Shown here piece after piece: positions 1 through 6,082 of a stretch of 8,091 nt of DNA. The translations under genes and the position numbers were made by a program. The DNA comes from Pseudomonadota bacterium (lineage in GTDB: Bacteria; Myxococcota; Myxococcia; Myxococcales; Anaeromyxobacteraceae): assembly GCA_023411405.1 (NCBI GenBank), contig JAEYOU010000588.1, positions 1-8,091 on the forward strand, given 5' to 3'. Each line of letters begins with the position of its first letter. Position 1 is the first letter of the stretch. The notes under the pieces are model-generated. The model made no database searches, had not been told where the DNA came from, and worked only from the letters and a program-made list of their open reading frames with translations.

Positions 1-873
1 GAGGTACTCCGCCCCGTCGAGCCGGACGCGGCGCACGAGCACCAGCTCGCCGGCGAGCCAGAGCGGCGTCATCGCGCCCTCGGGCATCGGGCGGCGGGCG
101 CTGCGGGGCGGGACGTACGCGCGCGGCGGCCGCTCCGCGCGCGCCGCCTGCTCCTCGGCGTCGCGGTACGCAGGCACGTAGTTCTGCTTCGACACCTGCC
201 GGGAGCGGCTCAGGAACTCGATGGAGCTCTTGGCCGCGGGAGGGCCGAGCTTCGCGACCTTCGAGGCCTTCGGCTTCCCGGCGATCGCGATCGGCTCCTC
301 GTCGAGCGTTCCGCTCCCGGGCGAGAGGATGGGGTCGCGCGCCTCGGGCTCCGCCTCGCCCGGCAGGAGCGCGACGAGCGCGCCGCGATCGAGCGTGGGC
401 TGGAGCCGATCGAGCCGCTCGCGGGCGGCGGCGATCCTCTCCGCGGTGGTGTACCGGGTGACCGTGAGCGACCGCGCCCGGCCCTCCGGAACCTGCGGCG
501 AGCTCACGGCGCCGTCCGGCCCGACCTGGAAGTGGAGCAGCACGTGCTCGGGCAGCTCGCGGAGGAGCGGCGAGGGGACGAGCACGTACCCGTCGTCGAG
601 CTCGGCGAGGCCGCGGGTGTACACCCGCTCCGGCGCGTAGAGCGGCGCGTACACGAACCAGGGCCGGCCGCTCTCCCGGGCGACGAGCGGCGCCACGGCC
701 GAGTCCATGCGCCAGAGCGCGAGGCGCACGTCCTCCTCGACGGCGGCGGCCCGGCGCGCCGCGGCCTCGGAGCGCTCCAGCCGGATCGCCGCGAGGCTCA
801 GCGCGCCCACGCCCCCGAGCATGGCGGCGAGGCAGAGGGCGAAGACCGCCCAGACGCGCCAGGACCGGGTCAT
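1..873 (-). CDS. Sensor histidine kinase, N-terminal sensor part only (gene runs off the left edge)
   Basis: The frame is open from an ATG at 873 to base 1 (291 codons) with no stop. The start overlaps the stop of the upstream response regulator as ATGA, the usual sign of a translationally coupled regulator-kinase pair. The protein begins MTRSWRVWAVFALCLAAMLG, with one hydrophobic segment at about residues 7-30 that should anchor it in the inner membrane. After this come a helical Ala/Arg/Glu-rich stretch (residues 32-58, including ALWRMDSAVAPLV) and a region with several aromatic residues (WFVYAPLYAPERVYTRG, about 72-88) that looks like a sensor domain. A low-complexity, probably disordered part follows (about 170-250), and then a short segment near 275-290 (PLWLAGELVLVRRV). 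No HAMP, HisKA or ATPase box is reached, so the kinase assignment rests on position and overlap with the regulator plus the membrane-sensor layout. The signal sensed cannot be told. Confidence 0.8.
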   Translation of the reverse strand, partial: MTRSWRVWAVFALCLAAMLGGVGALSLAAIRLERSEAAARRAAAVEEDVRLALWRMDSAVAPLVARESGRPWFVYAPLYAPERVYTRGLAELDDGYVLVPSPLLRELPEHVLLHFQVGPDGAVSSPQVPEGRARSLTVTRYTTAERIAAARERLDRLQPTLDRGALVALLPGEAEPEARDPILSPGSGTLDEEPIAIAGKPKASKVAKLGPPAAKSSIEFLSRSRQVSKQNYVPAYRDAEEQAARAERPPRAYVPPRSARRPMPEGAMTPLWLAGELVLVRRVRLDGAEYL

Positions 874-1568
874 GCCCTGGGCACGAGGCGGTAGCCCTTG
901 CCGCGCAGGGTGAGGATCACCCGCGGGTGCTCGGCCGGGTCGCCGAGCTTCTCGCGGAGCCGCGCGACGTGCATGTCCACGGTCCGTGTGTGCACGGACC
1001 GCGCAGGCACGCGCCAGACGCGCTCCAGCAGCTCCTCGCGCGAGACCGGCCGGCCTGCGGCGCGCGCGAGGTAGCCGAGGAGCTCGGCCTCCCGCTCGGA
1101 GAGCTGGGCGGTGCCGCCGCCGTCGAGCGCCACCTCGCGGCGGCCGAGGTGGGCCCGCCCGCCCTCGAAGGCGATCTCCTCGACGTCCGCGCGCCGCTCG
1201 GCGCTCCGCCGCAGCACCGCCTCCACGCGCGCGAGGAGCTCCTTCGCCGAGAAGGGCTTGAGGACGTAGTCGTCCGCGCCGCGCTTCAGGCCGAGGACCC
1301 GGTCGTGCTCGGCGCCGCGCGCGGTGAGGACGATGACCGGGAGCGTCGGGTGCGCCTCGCGCGCCTGCGCGAGGAGGTCGAGCCCGTCGCCGCCGGGGAG
1401 CACGAGGTCGAGCAGCACGAGCTCGCAGGGCGCGCGGAGCGCGGCGTCGAGCCCCTCCTGGAACGTGCCCGCCTCGAGCGGCTGGTAGCCGTCGAAGCGG
1501 AGCGCGTCCACGACGCCGCGGCGGATGGCGGGGTCGTCCTCGATGACCAGCACCCTGCGTGCGGGCAT
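870..1568 (-). CDS. OmpR/PhoB-family two-component response regulator
   Basis: This 232-residue protein has the usual length of the family. Residues 5-115 form a receiver domain with acidic pocket E10/D11/D12, phosphoacceptor D54 (in VLLDLVLPGGDG), switch residues T82 and Y101, and the conserved K104 in LKPF. Residues 130-232 form a winged-helix DNA-binding domain with the typical SEREAELLGYLARAAGRPVSREEL segment, the recognition-helix region (TVDMHVARLREKLGD) and the closing hairpin RGKGYRLV. By family knowledge, phosphorylation at D54 promotes dimerisation on tandem direct repeats of about 10-11 bp spacing. The ATG at 1568 has a modest GAGG ribosome site close upstream. The stop overlaps the kinase start. 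The gene lies 109 nt after the vWA gene on the same strand, with palindromic repeats between them, so it may have its own promoter or depend on read-through. Targets are unknown. Confidence 0.95.
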   Translation of the reverse strand: MPARRVLVIEDDPAIRRGVVDALRFDGYQPLEAGTFQEGLDAALRAPCELVLLDLVLPGGDGLDLLAQAREAHPTLPVIVLTARGAEHDRVLGLKRGADDYVLKPFSAKELLARVEAVLRRSAERRADVEEIAFEGGRAHLGRREVALDGGGTAQLSEREAELLGYLARAAGRPVSREELLERVWRVPARSVHTRTVDMHVARLREKLGDPAEHPRVILTLRGKGYRLVPRA

Positions 1569-1582
1569 GATCCTCGCCTCGA

Positions 1583-1662
1583 CCGCTCACCCTTCGACAG
1601 GCTCAGGGTGAGCGGACATCAGGAGTACCCACTCGTGGTGAGCCTGTCGAAGCACCGAGCGG
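1583..1662. repeat. REP-like inverted pair of palindromes between the vWA gene and the response regulator
   Basis: Two related palindromic units face each other. The left unit has an 11-bp perfect stem, CCGCTCACCCT (1583-1593) with AGGGTGAGCGG (1605-1615), around the loop TCGACAGGCTC. The right unit (about 1629-1662) has a weaker stem, CTCG..GTG with CAC..CGAG, with a 2-nt bulge. The core TTCGACAGGCTCA at 1593-1605 is the exact reverse complement of TGAGCCTGTCGAA at 1639-1651. From memory, palindromes with a TTCGACAGGCTCA-type core are dispersed in many GC-rich proteobacterial genomes, which fits a REP/BIME-like repeat. Lying 16-95 nt after the vWA stop, the hairpins could also protect or end that transcript; there is no T-tract. 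Confidence 0.65.
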
Positions 1663-1677
1663 ATGTCGGACCCTCCC

Positions 1678-2814
1678 TCACTCGAACGTGTACCGGCCCT
1701 TCTTCGCCTGCGCGCGCACCGCCTTGATCATGGCCGAGTCGAGCGTGTCCGTCGAGCCCTGGGCCGCCTTCGCGATCTTCGCCTGCTCCTTCGCGAGGAA
1801 GTCGGCCCGGGCCTGCGAGACGGCCGCGATCTCCTTCTGGAGCGCGGCCCGCTCCTCGCCCTTCTGCTCGACGTACGCCTTCCGCTCGGCGGCTCCGAGC
1901 GTCCGGAGCTCCGGCGGGAGCTCGGCCGCGTCGAGCGCCTCGACCTTCACCCTCCCGTCGCGCGCCGCGTCCACGAGGTCCCAGCCCGCGTTCTTGTAGA
2001 GCCCGCTCGCCTTCGACCGGGCCCGGGTCGAGACCGAGCTCGCGGACAGCTTCTTCGCGTTCGCGTCCTGCGCGTCCTGGCGCTGCTTCATCGCGGCGCC
2101 GTGCGCGCCGTACGGGACGTAGGTCGCGTTGAGCGCCCCGTTGAGCCGGGCAAGCTCGGCGTCCTGGGGCGCCGGCACGTCGGCGGCGACGCGGTCGTGA
2201 TCGATCACCAGGAAGGTGCCGTCGGCGAGGACCGCGCCGTCCTTCCAGCCGGTCGCGACGCCCTCGCCCTGCGGGCCACAGTGGACGGTGTTGACCGAGA
2301 TCCCCTTGGCGGCGGCCTTCTTCACCGCCGCGCGGGCGTCGATCGGCCCCTGGGTGAACGGCTCGTTCCCCGCGATGAAGACGAGCTTCAGGTCGTCGGG
2401 GGCGGTGGACCAGCCGAGCTCGTCCACCGCCCGGGCGATGACCGCGCCGCAGTACTCGCTCCCGCCGTTGGTCGTGAGCGCGAAGAGCTGCTCGCTCACG
2501 CGATCGAGGTCGTCGGTGAACGGGCTGACCTGGCGGATCCAGTGGTCCTTCTCTGCGAGCCCGGAGTTGCCGTACTCGTAGAGCGCGATGCGGAGGTCCG
2601 GGTGCACGCCGTCCCGCTTCGCGGTCGCGAGCTCGTTGACCACCTTCCAGAGCTGGGCCTTCGCCTGCCCGATGAGCCCCTCCATGCTGCCGGAGGTGTC
2701 GAGGAGGAGCGCGATCTGGACGAGCGGCCGCTTCGGCTTCGGCGCCTCCGTGGCGACGGGGGCACCGGCGAGGGCGAGAAAGGCGACGACGGCGACGAAC
2801 GGGTACGTTCTCAT
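1678..2814 (-). CDS. Exported von Willebrand factor A (vWA) domain protein
   Basis: The 378-residue protein begins MRTYPFVAVVAFLALAGAPVATEA, a signal peptide with likely cleavage near residue 22, so it is exported. A vWA domain covers about residues 30-215. The metal-site (MIDAS) motif is D39-T-S41-G-S43, and T114/T115 in LTTNGGSE are candidates for the MIDAS threonine. The strand where many vWA domains carry TDG reads FIAGNEPFTQG (147-156), so the usual Asp is absent. The C-terminal part (about 215-378) is charged and helical, with a probable coiled coil at 305-350 and the end KKGRYTFE. I know this GNEPF-type vWA form from large secreted proteins but cannot assign a ligand. The ATG at 2814 is preferred over an in-frame start at 3012 because it has an AGGAG site 6 nt upstream, begins the signal peptide and avoids overlapping the upstream gene. 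It follows the VIT-vWA gene by 14 nt, so the two are very probably co-transcribed. Confidence 0.88.
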   Translation of the reverse strand: MRTYPFVAVVAFLALAGAPVATEAPKPKRPLVQIALLLDTSGSMEGLIGQAKAQLWKVVNELATAKRDGVHPDLRIALYEYGNSGLAEKDHWIRQVSPFTDDLDRVSEQLFALTTNGGSEYCGAVIARAVDELGWSTAPDDLKLVFIAGNEPFTQGPIDARAAVKKAAAKGISVNTVHCGPQGEGVATGWKDGAVLADGTFLVIDHDRVAADVPAPQDAELARLNGALNATYVPYGAHGAAMKQRQDAQDANAKKLSASSVSTRARSKASGLYKNAGWDLVDAARDGRVKVEALDAAELPPELRTLGAAERKAYVEQKGEERAALQKEIAAVSQARADFLAKEQAKIAKAAQGSTDTLDSAMIKAVRAQAKKGRYTFE

Positions 2815-2828
2815 GGCGTTCTCCTCGA

Positions 2829-5006
2829 CTACGGGTTGATCAGCACGACGGGTCGACCATCCACGAGCACGACGATCTCTCCCCGCAGCGCGAGCAGGCC
2901 CTGGCGTCCTTCGCGGGCGAGCCGGTCGACGAGGGCCCGGTGCGCGGCGCTCCCGGCGGCGACGGCGCGTGGCGCCTCGCCGCCGCGATCGAGGAGGCGC
3001 GCGTCCACCCACCGGCCGCCGCGGCGGTGGAACGCGAGATCGCCGACCTGGTTCACGCCGCCGAGCTCGACCGCCTCGAGGCCGTCACCCAGGATCGTGT
3101 TTCGCGGATCGACCCACCCCGCCGCCTTGCGGCGGGCGCGGTTCGCGTCCTGCGCGACGGACCCCTTGCCGGAGCGGACGCGGAGCGCCTTGTCCTGCAG
3201 CTCCCGGCGGGCGCGAGCCACCTCCGCACCCGCGCCACCGAGAGCCTCCCCCTCCCTCGCGAAGAACGAGGTGTACTCCGTCAGGATCCCGAACCGGCGC
3301 GAGAGGCGCACGATCTCCGCCGTGAGCGAGGTCACCGTGCGCTCCGCCTCCACGCCGGGGTCCGCGCCCGCGTACCGGATCCGGTCGAGCAGGTCGGAGA
3401 TCATCCGCTGCGCCCAGAGCCGCGGCACGAAGCCATGCCGGGTGGACCCGCCGGAGTCGAAGCGGAACCGGAACGCCCGCGCCCGCCCCGCCGCTCGGCC
3501 TTCGAGGACGAGCTCGATCGGGCCGGCGCCCCGGAACCTGCCCACGACCACGAGGGGATCGCCCTCGAACAGATCGGGGAGGCGCGCCGGGAAGACCTCC
3601 TCCACCGCCCCCGACCAGCGGAGCACCGGATCGGCGAGGACCGGCGTGTTCAGGCGCCGGAACGACCCGGCCATCCGCGCGTGCACGTCCTCGCCGGGGA
3701 GGATGAAGGTCGCAGCCGCCCGGCTCTCCGACGCGAGCCGCTCGAGCAGCGCGGTGTTCGGCTCCGCGCCGACACCGTACGTGAAGATCCTGCGCCGGCC
3801 CGGGTTGTCCCGCGTCGCGAGGGACACGATCGCCGGCTCCCGCGTCTCGCCCACGGTGGGCAGGCCGTCGGTCAGGAACAGCACCAGCGGCAGGGCCCCG
3901 GGCGCCGCCTCCGGCGCGAGCGCGGTCGCGAGCGCCTCGTGGAGGTTGGTGCCGCCGGCCGGCGCCTGGCCGCGGATCCACCCGAGCGCGCGGGCGACCG
4001 TGTCGGGCGCGACCGGGACGGGGGAGGGCGCGAGGACGTCCACCACATGGTTGTAGGTGACGACCTGGAACCGCTCCCCGGGCCGGAGGCTCCCGAGCAC
4101 CTCGCCCGCGGCGGCGACGGCCTGGTCCCAGTTCGCCCCGCGCATGCTGCCCGAGCGGTCGAGCACGAGCGTGAGCTCGCGCGGGATGGGCGCCGCCGCG
4201 GCGGACGGCGGCGGCAGGCCGGCGACGACGAGGAAGTACCCCGCCTCGCCGCCGGCCTCCGGGTAGACGAACGAGGTCGCGGCGAGGCCGTCACCGCCGC
4301 GCAGGTACGAGAGGCGCACCGGCCCCGGCACCGCTGCGGCCCCGGGCTCGAGCTCGAGCGCGAGCGCGCCGGCCGCGAGGCGCGTGGTGCGGAACGGGTG
4401 GCTCGGGGAGTAGACGCTCGTGATCGGCCCGCGGGCGCGGAGGTGGATCCGGATTCGCCACGGCACGCGGTACTCCAGCGACTCCGTCCGCGGCAGGAGG
4501 TAGTCGACGCGCCCGCCCGCCTCGGAGAGGACGTGCTCGTAGACGAGGCGGAGCTTCTGCCCTCCACCGGGCTCGACCGGGAACACGCTCGAGCGGACGA
4601 GATCGTGGCCGGCGAACTCGAGGAGCGCCGGGTCGCGCTCCCGCCGAACGATGTCGTCGTAGAGTTTGCGGGCGTCAGCGGCCGGCAGGAGCTCCGCCCC
4701 CGCGCCGGTCGAGTCACCCTGGAACGCGAAGTCGCGGATGGCGGCGCGCGACGGCACCGGCACGAGGATCTGGGCCTCGAGCCGTGCGCCGGTCGGGTTG
4801 CGGAGCGAGACGTCGAGCGTGGTCGTGGCCACCGGGTCGTCGACGACCACGACCGCGTCCACCGCCGTGACCTCGACCTGCCGCGCCCCCCGCGGGAGGG
4901 GCCGCGCCTGCGGGACGACGCGGAGCGCGGACTGCTGGGCCACCGCCGGCCGCGGAGGGATGGCGAGCGAGGCGAAGAGCGCGAGCGCGAGCTGGAGACG
5001 GACCAT
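2829..5006 (-). CDS. Exported VIT plus vWA domain protein (inter-alpha-trypsin-inhibitor-like)
   Basis: This 725-residue protein starts with a signal peptide (MVRLQLALALFASLAIPPRPAVAQ, cleavage near 23). A VIT domain follows at about 36-165, with the diagnostic stretch ARKLYDDIVRRERDPALLEF (112-131) and VFPVEPGGGQKLRLVYE. A vWA domain covers about 275-455. Its MIDAS is complete: D283-R-S285-G-S287, T353 in GGTNLHEAL, and D380 in FLTDG. A beta-rich region and a helical region follow (RFGILTEYTSFF, 571-582). A C-terminal segment has the pattern VNQVGDLAFHRRGGRWVDARL (651-671) and ends VVLINP. VIT-vWA proteins are typically surface or secreted and bind protein or metal-dependent ligands; the partner here is unknown. 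I see no LPXTG, C-terminal membrane helix or other sorting signal. The ATG at 5006 has AGAGGA about 9 nt upstream. This is the first gene of the vWA pair. Confidence 0.93.
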   Translation of the reverse strand: MVRLQLALALFASLAIPPRPAVAQQSALRVVPQARPLPRGARQVEVTAVDAVVVVDDPVATTTLDVSLRNPTGARLEAQILVPVPSRAAIRDFAFQGDSTGAGAELLPAADARKLYDDIVRRERDPALLEFAGHDLVRSSVFPVEPGGGQKLRLVYEHVLSEAGGRVDYLLPRTESLEYRVPWRIRIHLRARGPITSVYSPSHPFRTTRLAAGALALELEPGAAAVPGPVRLSYLRGGDGLAATSFVYPEAGGEAGYFLVVAGLPPPSAAAAPIPRELTLVLDRSGSMRGANWDQAVAAAGEVLGSLRPGERFQVVTYNHVVDVLAPSPVPVAPDTVARALGWIRGQAPAGGTNLHEALATALAPEAAPGALPLVLFLTDGLPTVGETREPAIVSLATRDNPGRRRIFTYGVGAEPNTALLERLASESRAAATFILPGEDVHARMAGSFRRLNTPVLADPVLRWSGAVEEVFPARLPDLFEGDPLVVVGRFRGAGPIELVLEGRAAGRARAFRFRFDSGGSTRHGFVPRLWAQRMISDLLDRIRYAGADPGVEAERTVTSLTAEIVRLSRRFGILTEYTSFFAREGEALGGAGAEVARARRELQDKALRVRSGKGSVAQDANRARRKAAGWVDPRNTILGDGLEAVELGGVNQVGDLAFHRRGGRWVDARLLDRGGEAPRAVAAGSAAHRALVDRLAREGRQGLLALRGEIVVLVDGRPVVLINP

Positions 5007-5049
5007 GGCGTCGTTCCTCTCGACGCCATGAAGCCACCGGAGCGGCCAG

Positions 5050-5071
5050 CGGTGGGTAACGTGGGTGTAAC
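5050..5071 (-). promoter_or_regulatory. Tandem GTTAC half-sites, candidate response-regulator operator
   Basis: Read on the minus strand, GTTACACCCAC is followed at once by GTTACCCACC, giving two GTTAC(A/C)..CCAC units spaced exactly 11 bp. They lie 44-65 nt upstream of the VIT-vWA start codon. Direct repeats with one-helical-turn spacing are the typical target layout of OmpR/PhoB-type regulators, and one is encoded nearby. No convincing -35/-10 pair was found beside them, and binding is inference. Confidence 0.3.
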
Positions 5072-5132
5072 AGGGTCGCCGTGCCGTTCAGATCCGCAGC
5101 CCTCTTCGCGATCCGGGCCTCGATGAGCGCGG

Positions 5133-5774
5133 GTGGAGACCGGGCCAGCACCGCGTGACCACTCCGCGCTCACGATCGCCAGCACCTCGGCGACGAACCG
5201 CAACGTGTTCAAGCACGAGTGGGGGCACTCGGTCCTCTTCTTCCACGAGGCGCTCGGGATCGCCCCGCTGCCGGCGGTGGACGACCACATCAACGACACC
5301 ACCACGCGATACGTGAACTGCCTCAACCAGACGCCCTACGTCCTGGTGGATGAGGAGGACTCTGCCCCGATCCCGAACTCGATCTACAACGACGCCGTCG
5401 GCTTCACGCACGACTACTACTCGGGCCGGACGGCCACGGCGGATCAGCCCAGCCGCTGCCTGGGGATCCCGCCGCAGGCCTGGCTCGCGGGTGGGCCCGT
5501 GACGAAACCCGATCCGGCCGGTGGACTGACGAGCGCGGTGAGCCTCACGAACGAGTGGATCACCGGGTACTGCGCGAGCGTGACCATCCAGAACACCAGC
5601 GCGCAGCCGCTGACCTGGAGCGCCCAGCTCCCGGTCAGTGGCCAGGTCTACACCGTCTGGGGAGCCGCCTGGTCCCAGACCGGCCGGCTGCTGACGCTCT
5701 CCGGCATGGACTGGAACCACACGCTCGCACCAGGCCAGAGCACGACCTCGATCGGCTTCTGCGCCAACCGTTAG
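5133..5774 (+). CDS. Zincin-like protease fragment with C-terminal CBM2 domain, probably 5'-truncated
   Basis: The frame gives 213 residues from a GTG at 5133; an in-frame TGA at 5124-5126 blocks any extension. A zinc-protease HExxH motif, H28-E-W-G-H32 in VFKHEWGHS, sits almost at the N-terminus, where complete zincins have a long domain before it. No signal peptide is present and no clear ribosome site precedes the GTG. The middle part (about 50-120) has C63 and C109 and the segment GFTHDYYSG (90-98), which may hold a third zinc ligand such as H93. Residues about 131-212 look like a carbohydrate-binding module of family 2: paired end cysteines C147 and C210, NTSAQPLTWSAQLP, W162, W176, W194, and WNHTLAPGQS. 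The natural product would be an exported enzyme bound to polysaccharide. This copy has lost its 5' half and is probably a non-functional remnant, although its remaining frame is intact. The stop codon is formed with the left end of the adjoining MITE-like element. Confidence 0.6.
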   Translation: METGPAPRDHSALTIASTSATNRNVFKHEWGHSVLFFHEALGIAPLPAVDDHINDTTTRYVNCLNQTPYVLVDEEDSAPIPNSIYNDAVGFTHDYYSGRTATADQPSRCLGIPPQAWLAGGPVTKPDPAGGLTSAVSLTNEWITGYCASVTIQNTSAQPLTWSAQLPVSGQVYTVWGAAWSQTGRLLTLSGMDWNHTLAPGQSTTSIGFCANR

Positions 5775-5995
5775 GAGCGTGTCGGCCTAACGGGCCGGCC
5801 GTCTCGGCGGTCGGCCCGTGGAGTCATAGCGACGGAGGGCGCCGCAGGGTTGGACCGTCCCACGCGGGCCCTCCTCCCATTCAGCTTGGGCTCGAGGCGT
5901 TCCAGCGAGGAGCAACGAGCGGAGCGAGCAGGTCAGCCCCAGTGCTCGGACAGGTGACTCCTCCGGAACGCGGCACTCACTCCGACACGCTCCTA
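5772..5995. mobile_element. MITE-like element with perfect 14-bp terminal inverted repeats
   Basis: TAGGAGCGTGTCGG at 5772-5785 is the exact reverse complement of CCGACACGCTCCTA at 5982-5995. The outermost TA on each side can be read as a target-site duplication, leaving 12-bp TIRs (GGAGCGTGTCGG) on a 220-bp body. Insertion at TA with TA duplication is typical of IS630/Tc1-type elements. No transposase frame fits inside, so the element would be non-autonomous. Nested 7-bp inverted repeats, GGAGTCA (5820-5826) and TGACTCC (5955-5961), add subterminal symmetry. The element fills most of the gene-free stretch 5775-6082; 5996-6034 shows nothing recognisable. Family assignment is inference, since only one copy is in view. 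Confidence 0.5.
5791..5818 (+). terminator. GC-rich hairpin after the protease-CBM2 remnant
   Basis: CGGGCCGGCCG (5791-5801) pairs with CGGTCGGCCCG (5808-5818) over 11 bp with one G-U pair and a 6-nt loop. It starts 16 nt after the stop at 5774. No T-run follows on either strand. It lies inside the MITE-like element, so it may be an element feature rather than the gene's own terminator. Confidence 0.4.
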
Positions 5996-6034
5996 GCGAG
6001 CCCCCGAGGCCGTGCAGGGCCCAGGGAGCACGGG

Positions 6035-6072
6035 GAGGCGACGCCGGGGGACCACCCGCCCGGCGTCACCTC
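6035..6072 (-). terminator. Strong hairpin downstream of the lipoprotein gene
   Basis: GACGCCGGG (6040-6048) pairs perfectly with CCCGGCGTC (6059-6067). The stem extends outward past one mismatch by four more pairs (GAGG with CCTC), giving 13 pairs around a 10-nt loop. It begins 10 nt after the lipoprotein stop on the minus strand, the expected place for a terminator. There is no real U-tract after it, so efficiency is uncertain. Confidence 0.5.
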
Positions 6073-6082
6073 GTCCGCGCGT

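Noticed and set aside
221..640. Plus-strand ORF of 139 residues and its neighbours in 532-913
   Set aside because: Antisense shadows of the kinase frame, which is open throughout and overlaps the regulator stop as ATGA.
2815..3012. Longer start for the smaller vWA protein at 3012
   Set aside because: The extra 66 residues are Arg/Pro-rich, overlap the VIT-vWA gene and would bury the signal peptide; the start at 2814 has a good AGGAG site.
1663..4056. Plus-strand ORF of 797 residues antisense to both vWA genes
   Set aside because: Arg/Leu/Val-rich low-complexity translation with no domain. It mirrors the high third-position GC of the real minus-strand genes, which have clear domains, signal peptides and ribosome sites.
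2940..5126. Plus-strand ORF of 728 residues opposite the VIT-vWA gene
   Set aside because: Arg/Glu/Ala/Asp-rich shadow frame with no recognisable motif, fully overlapped by a well-supported gene.
5081..5158. Short frame beginning GTG at 5081 (VPFRSAALFAIRASMSAGG) as a lost N-terminus of the protease fragment
   Set aside because: It ends at TGA 5156-5158, is not convincing as a signal peptide, and is far too short to supply the missing zincin half.
3872..5326. Minus-strand ORF of 484 residues overlapping the VIT-vWA start and the protease fragment
   Set aside because: Ser/Arg-rich out-of-frame translation typical of GC-rich shadows, conflicting with two ORFs that carry domain motifs.
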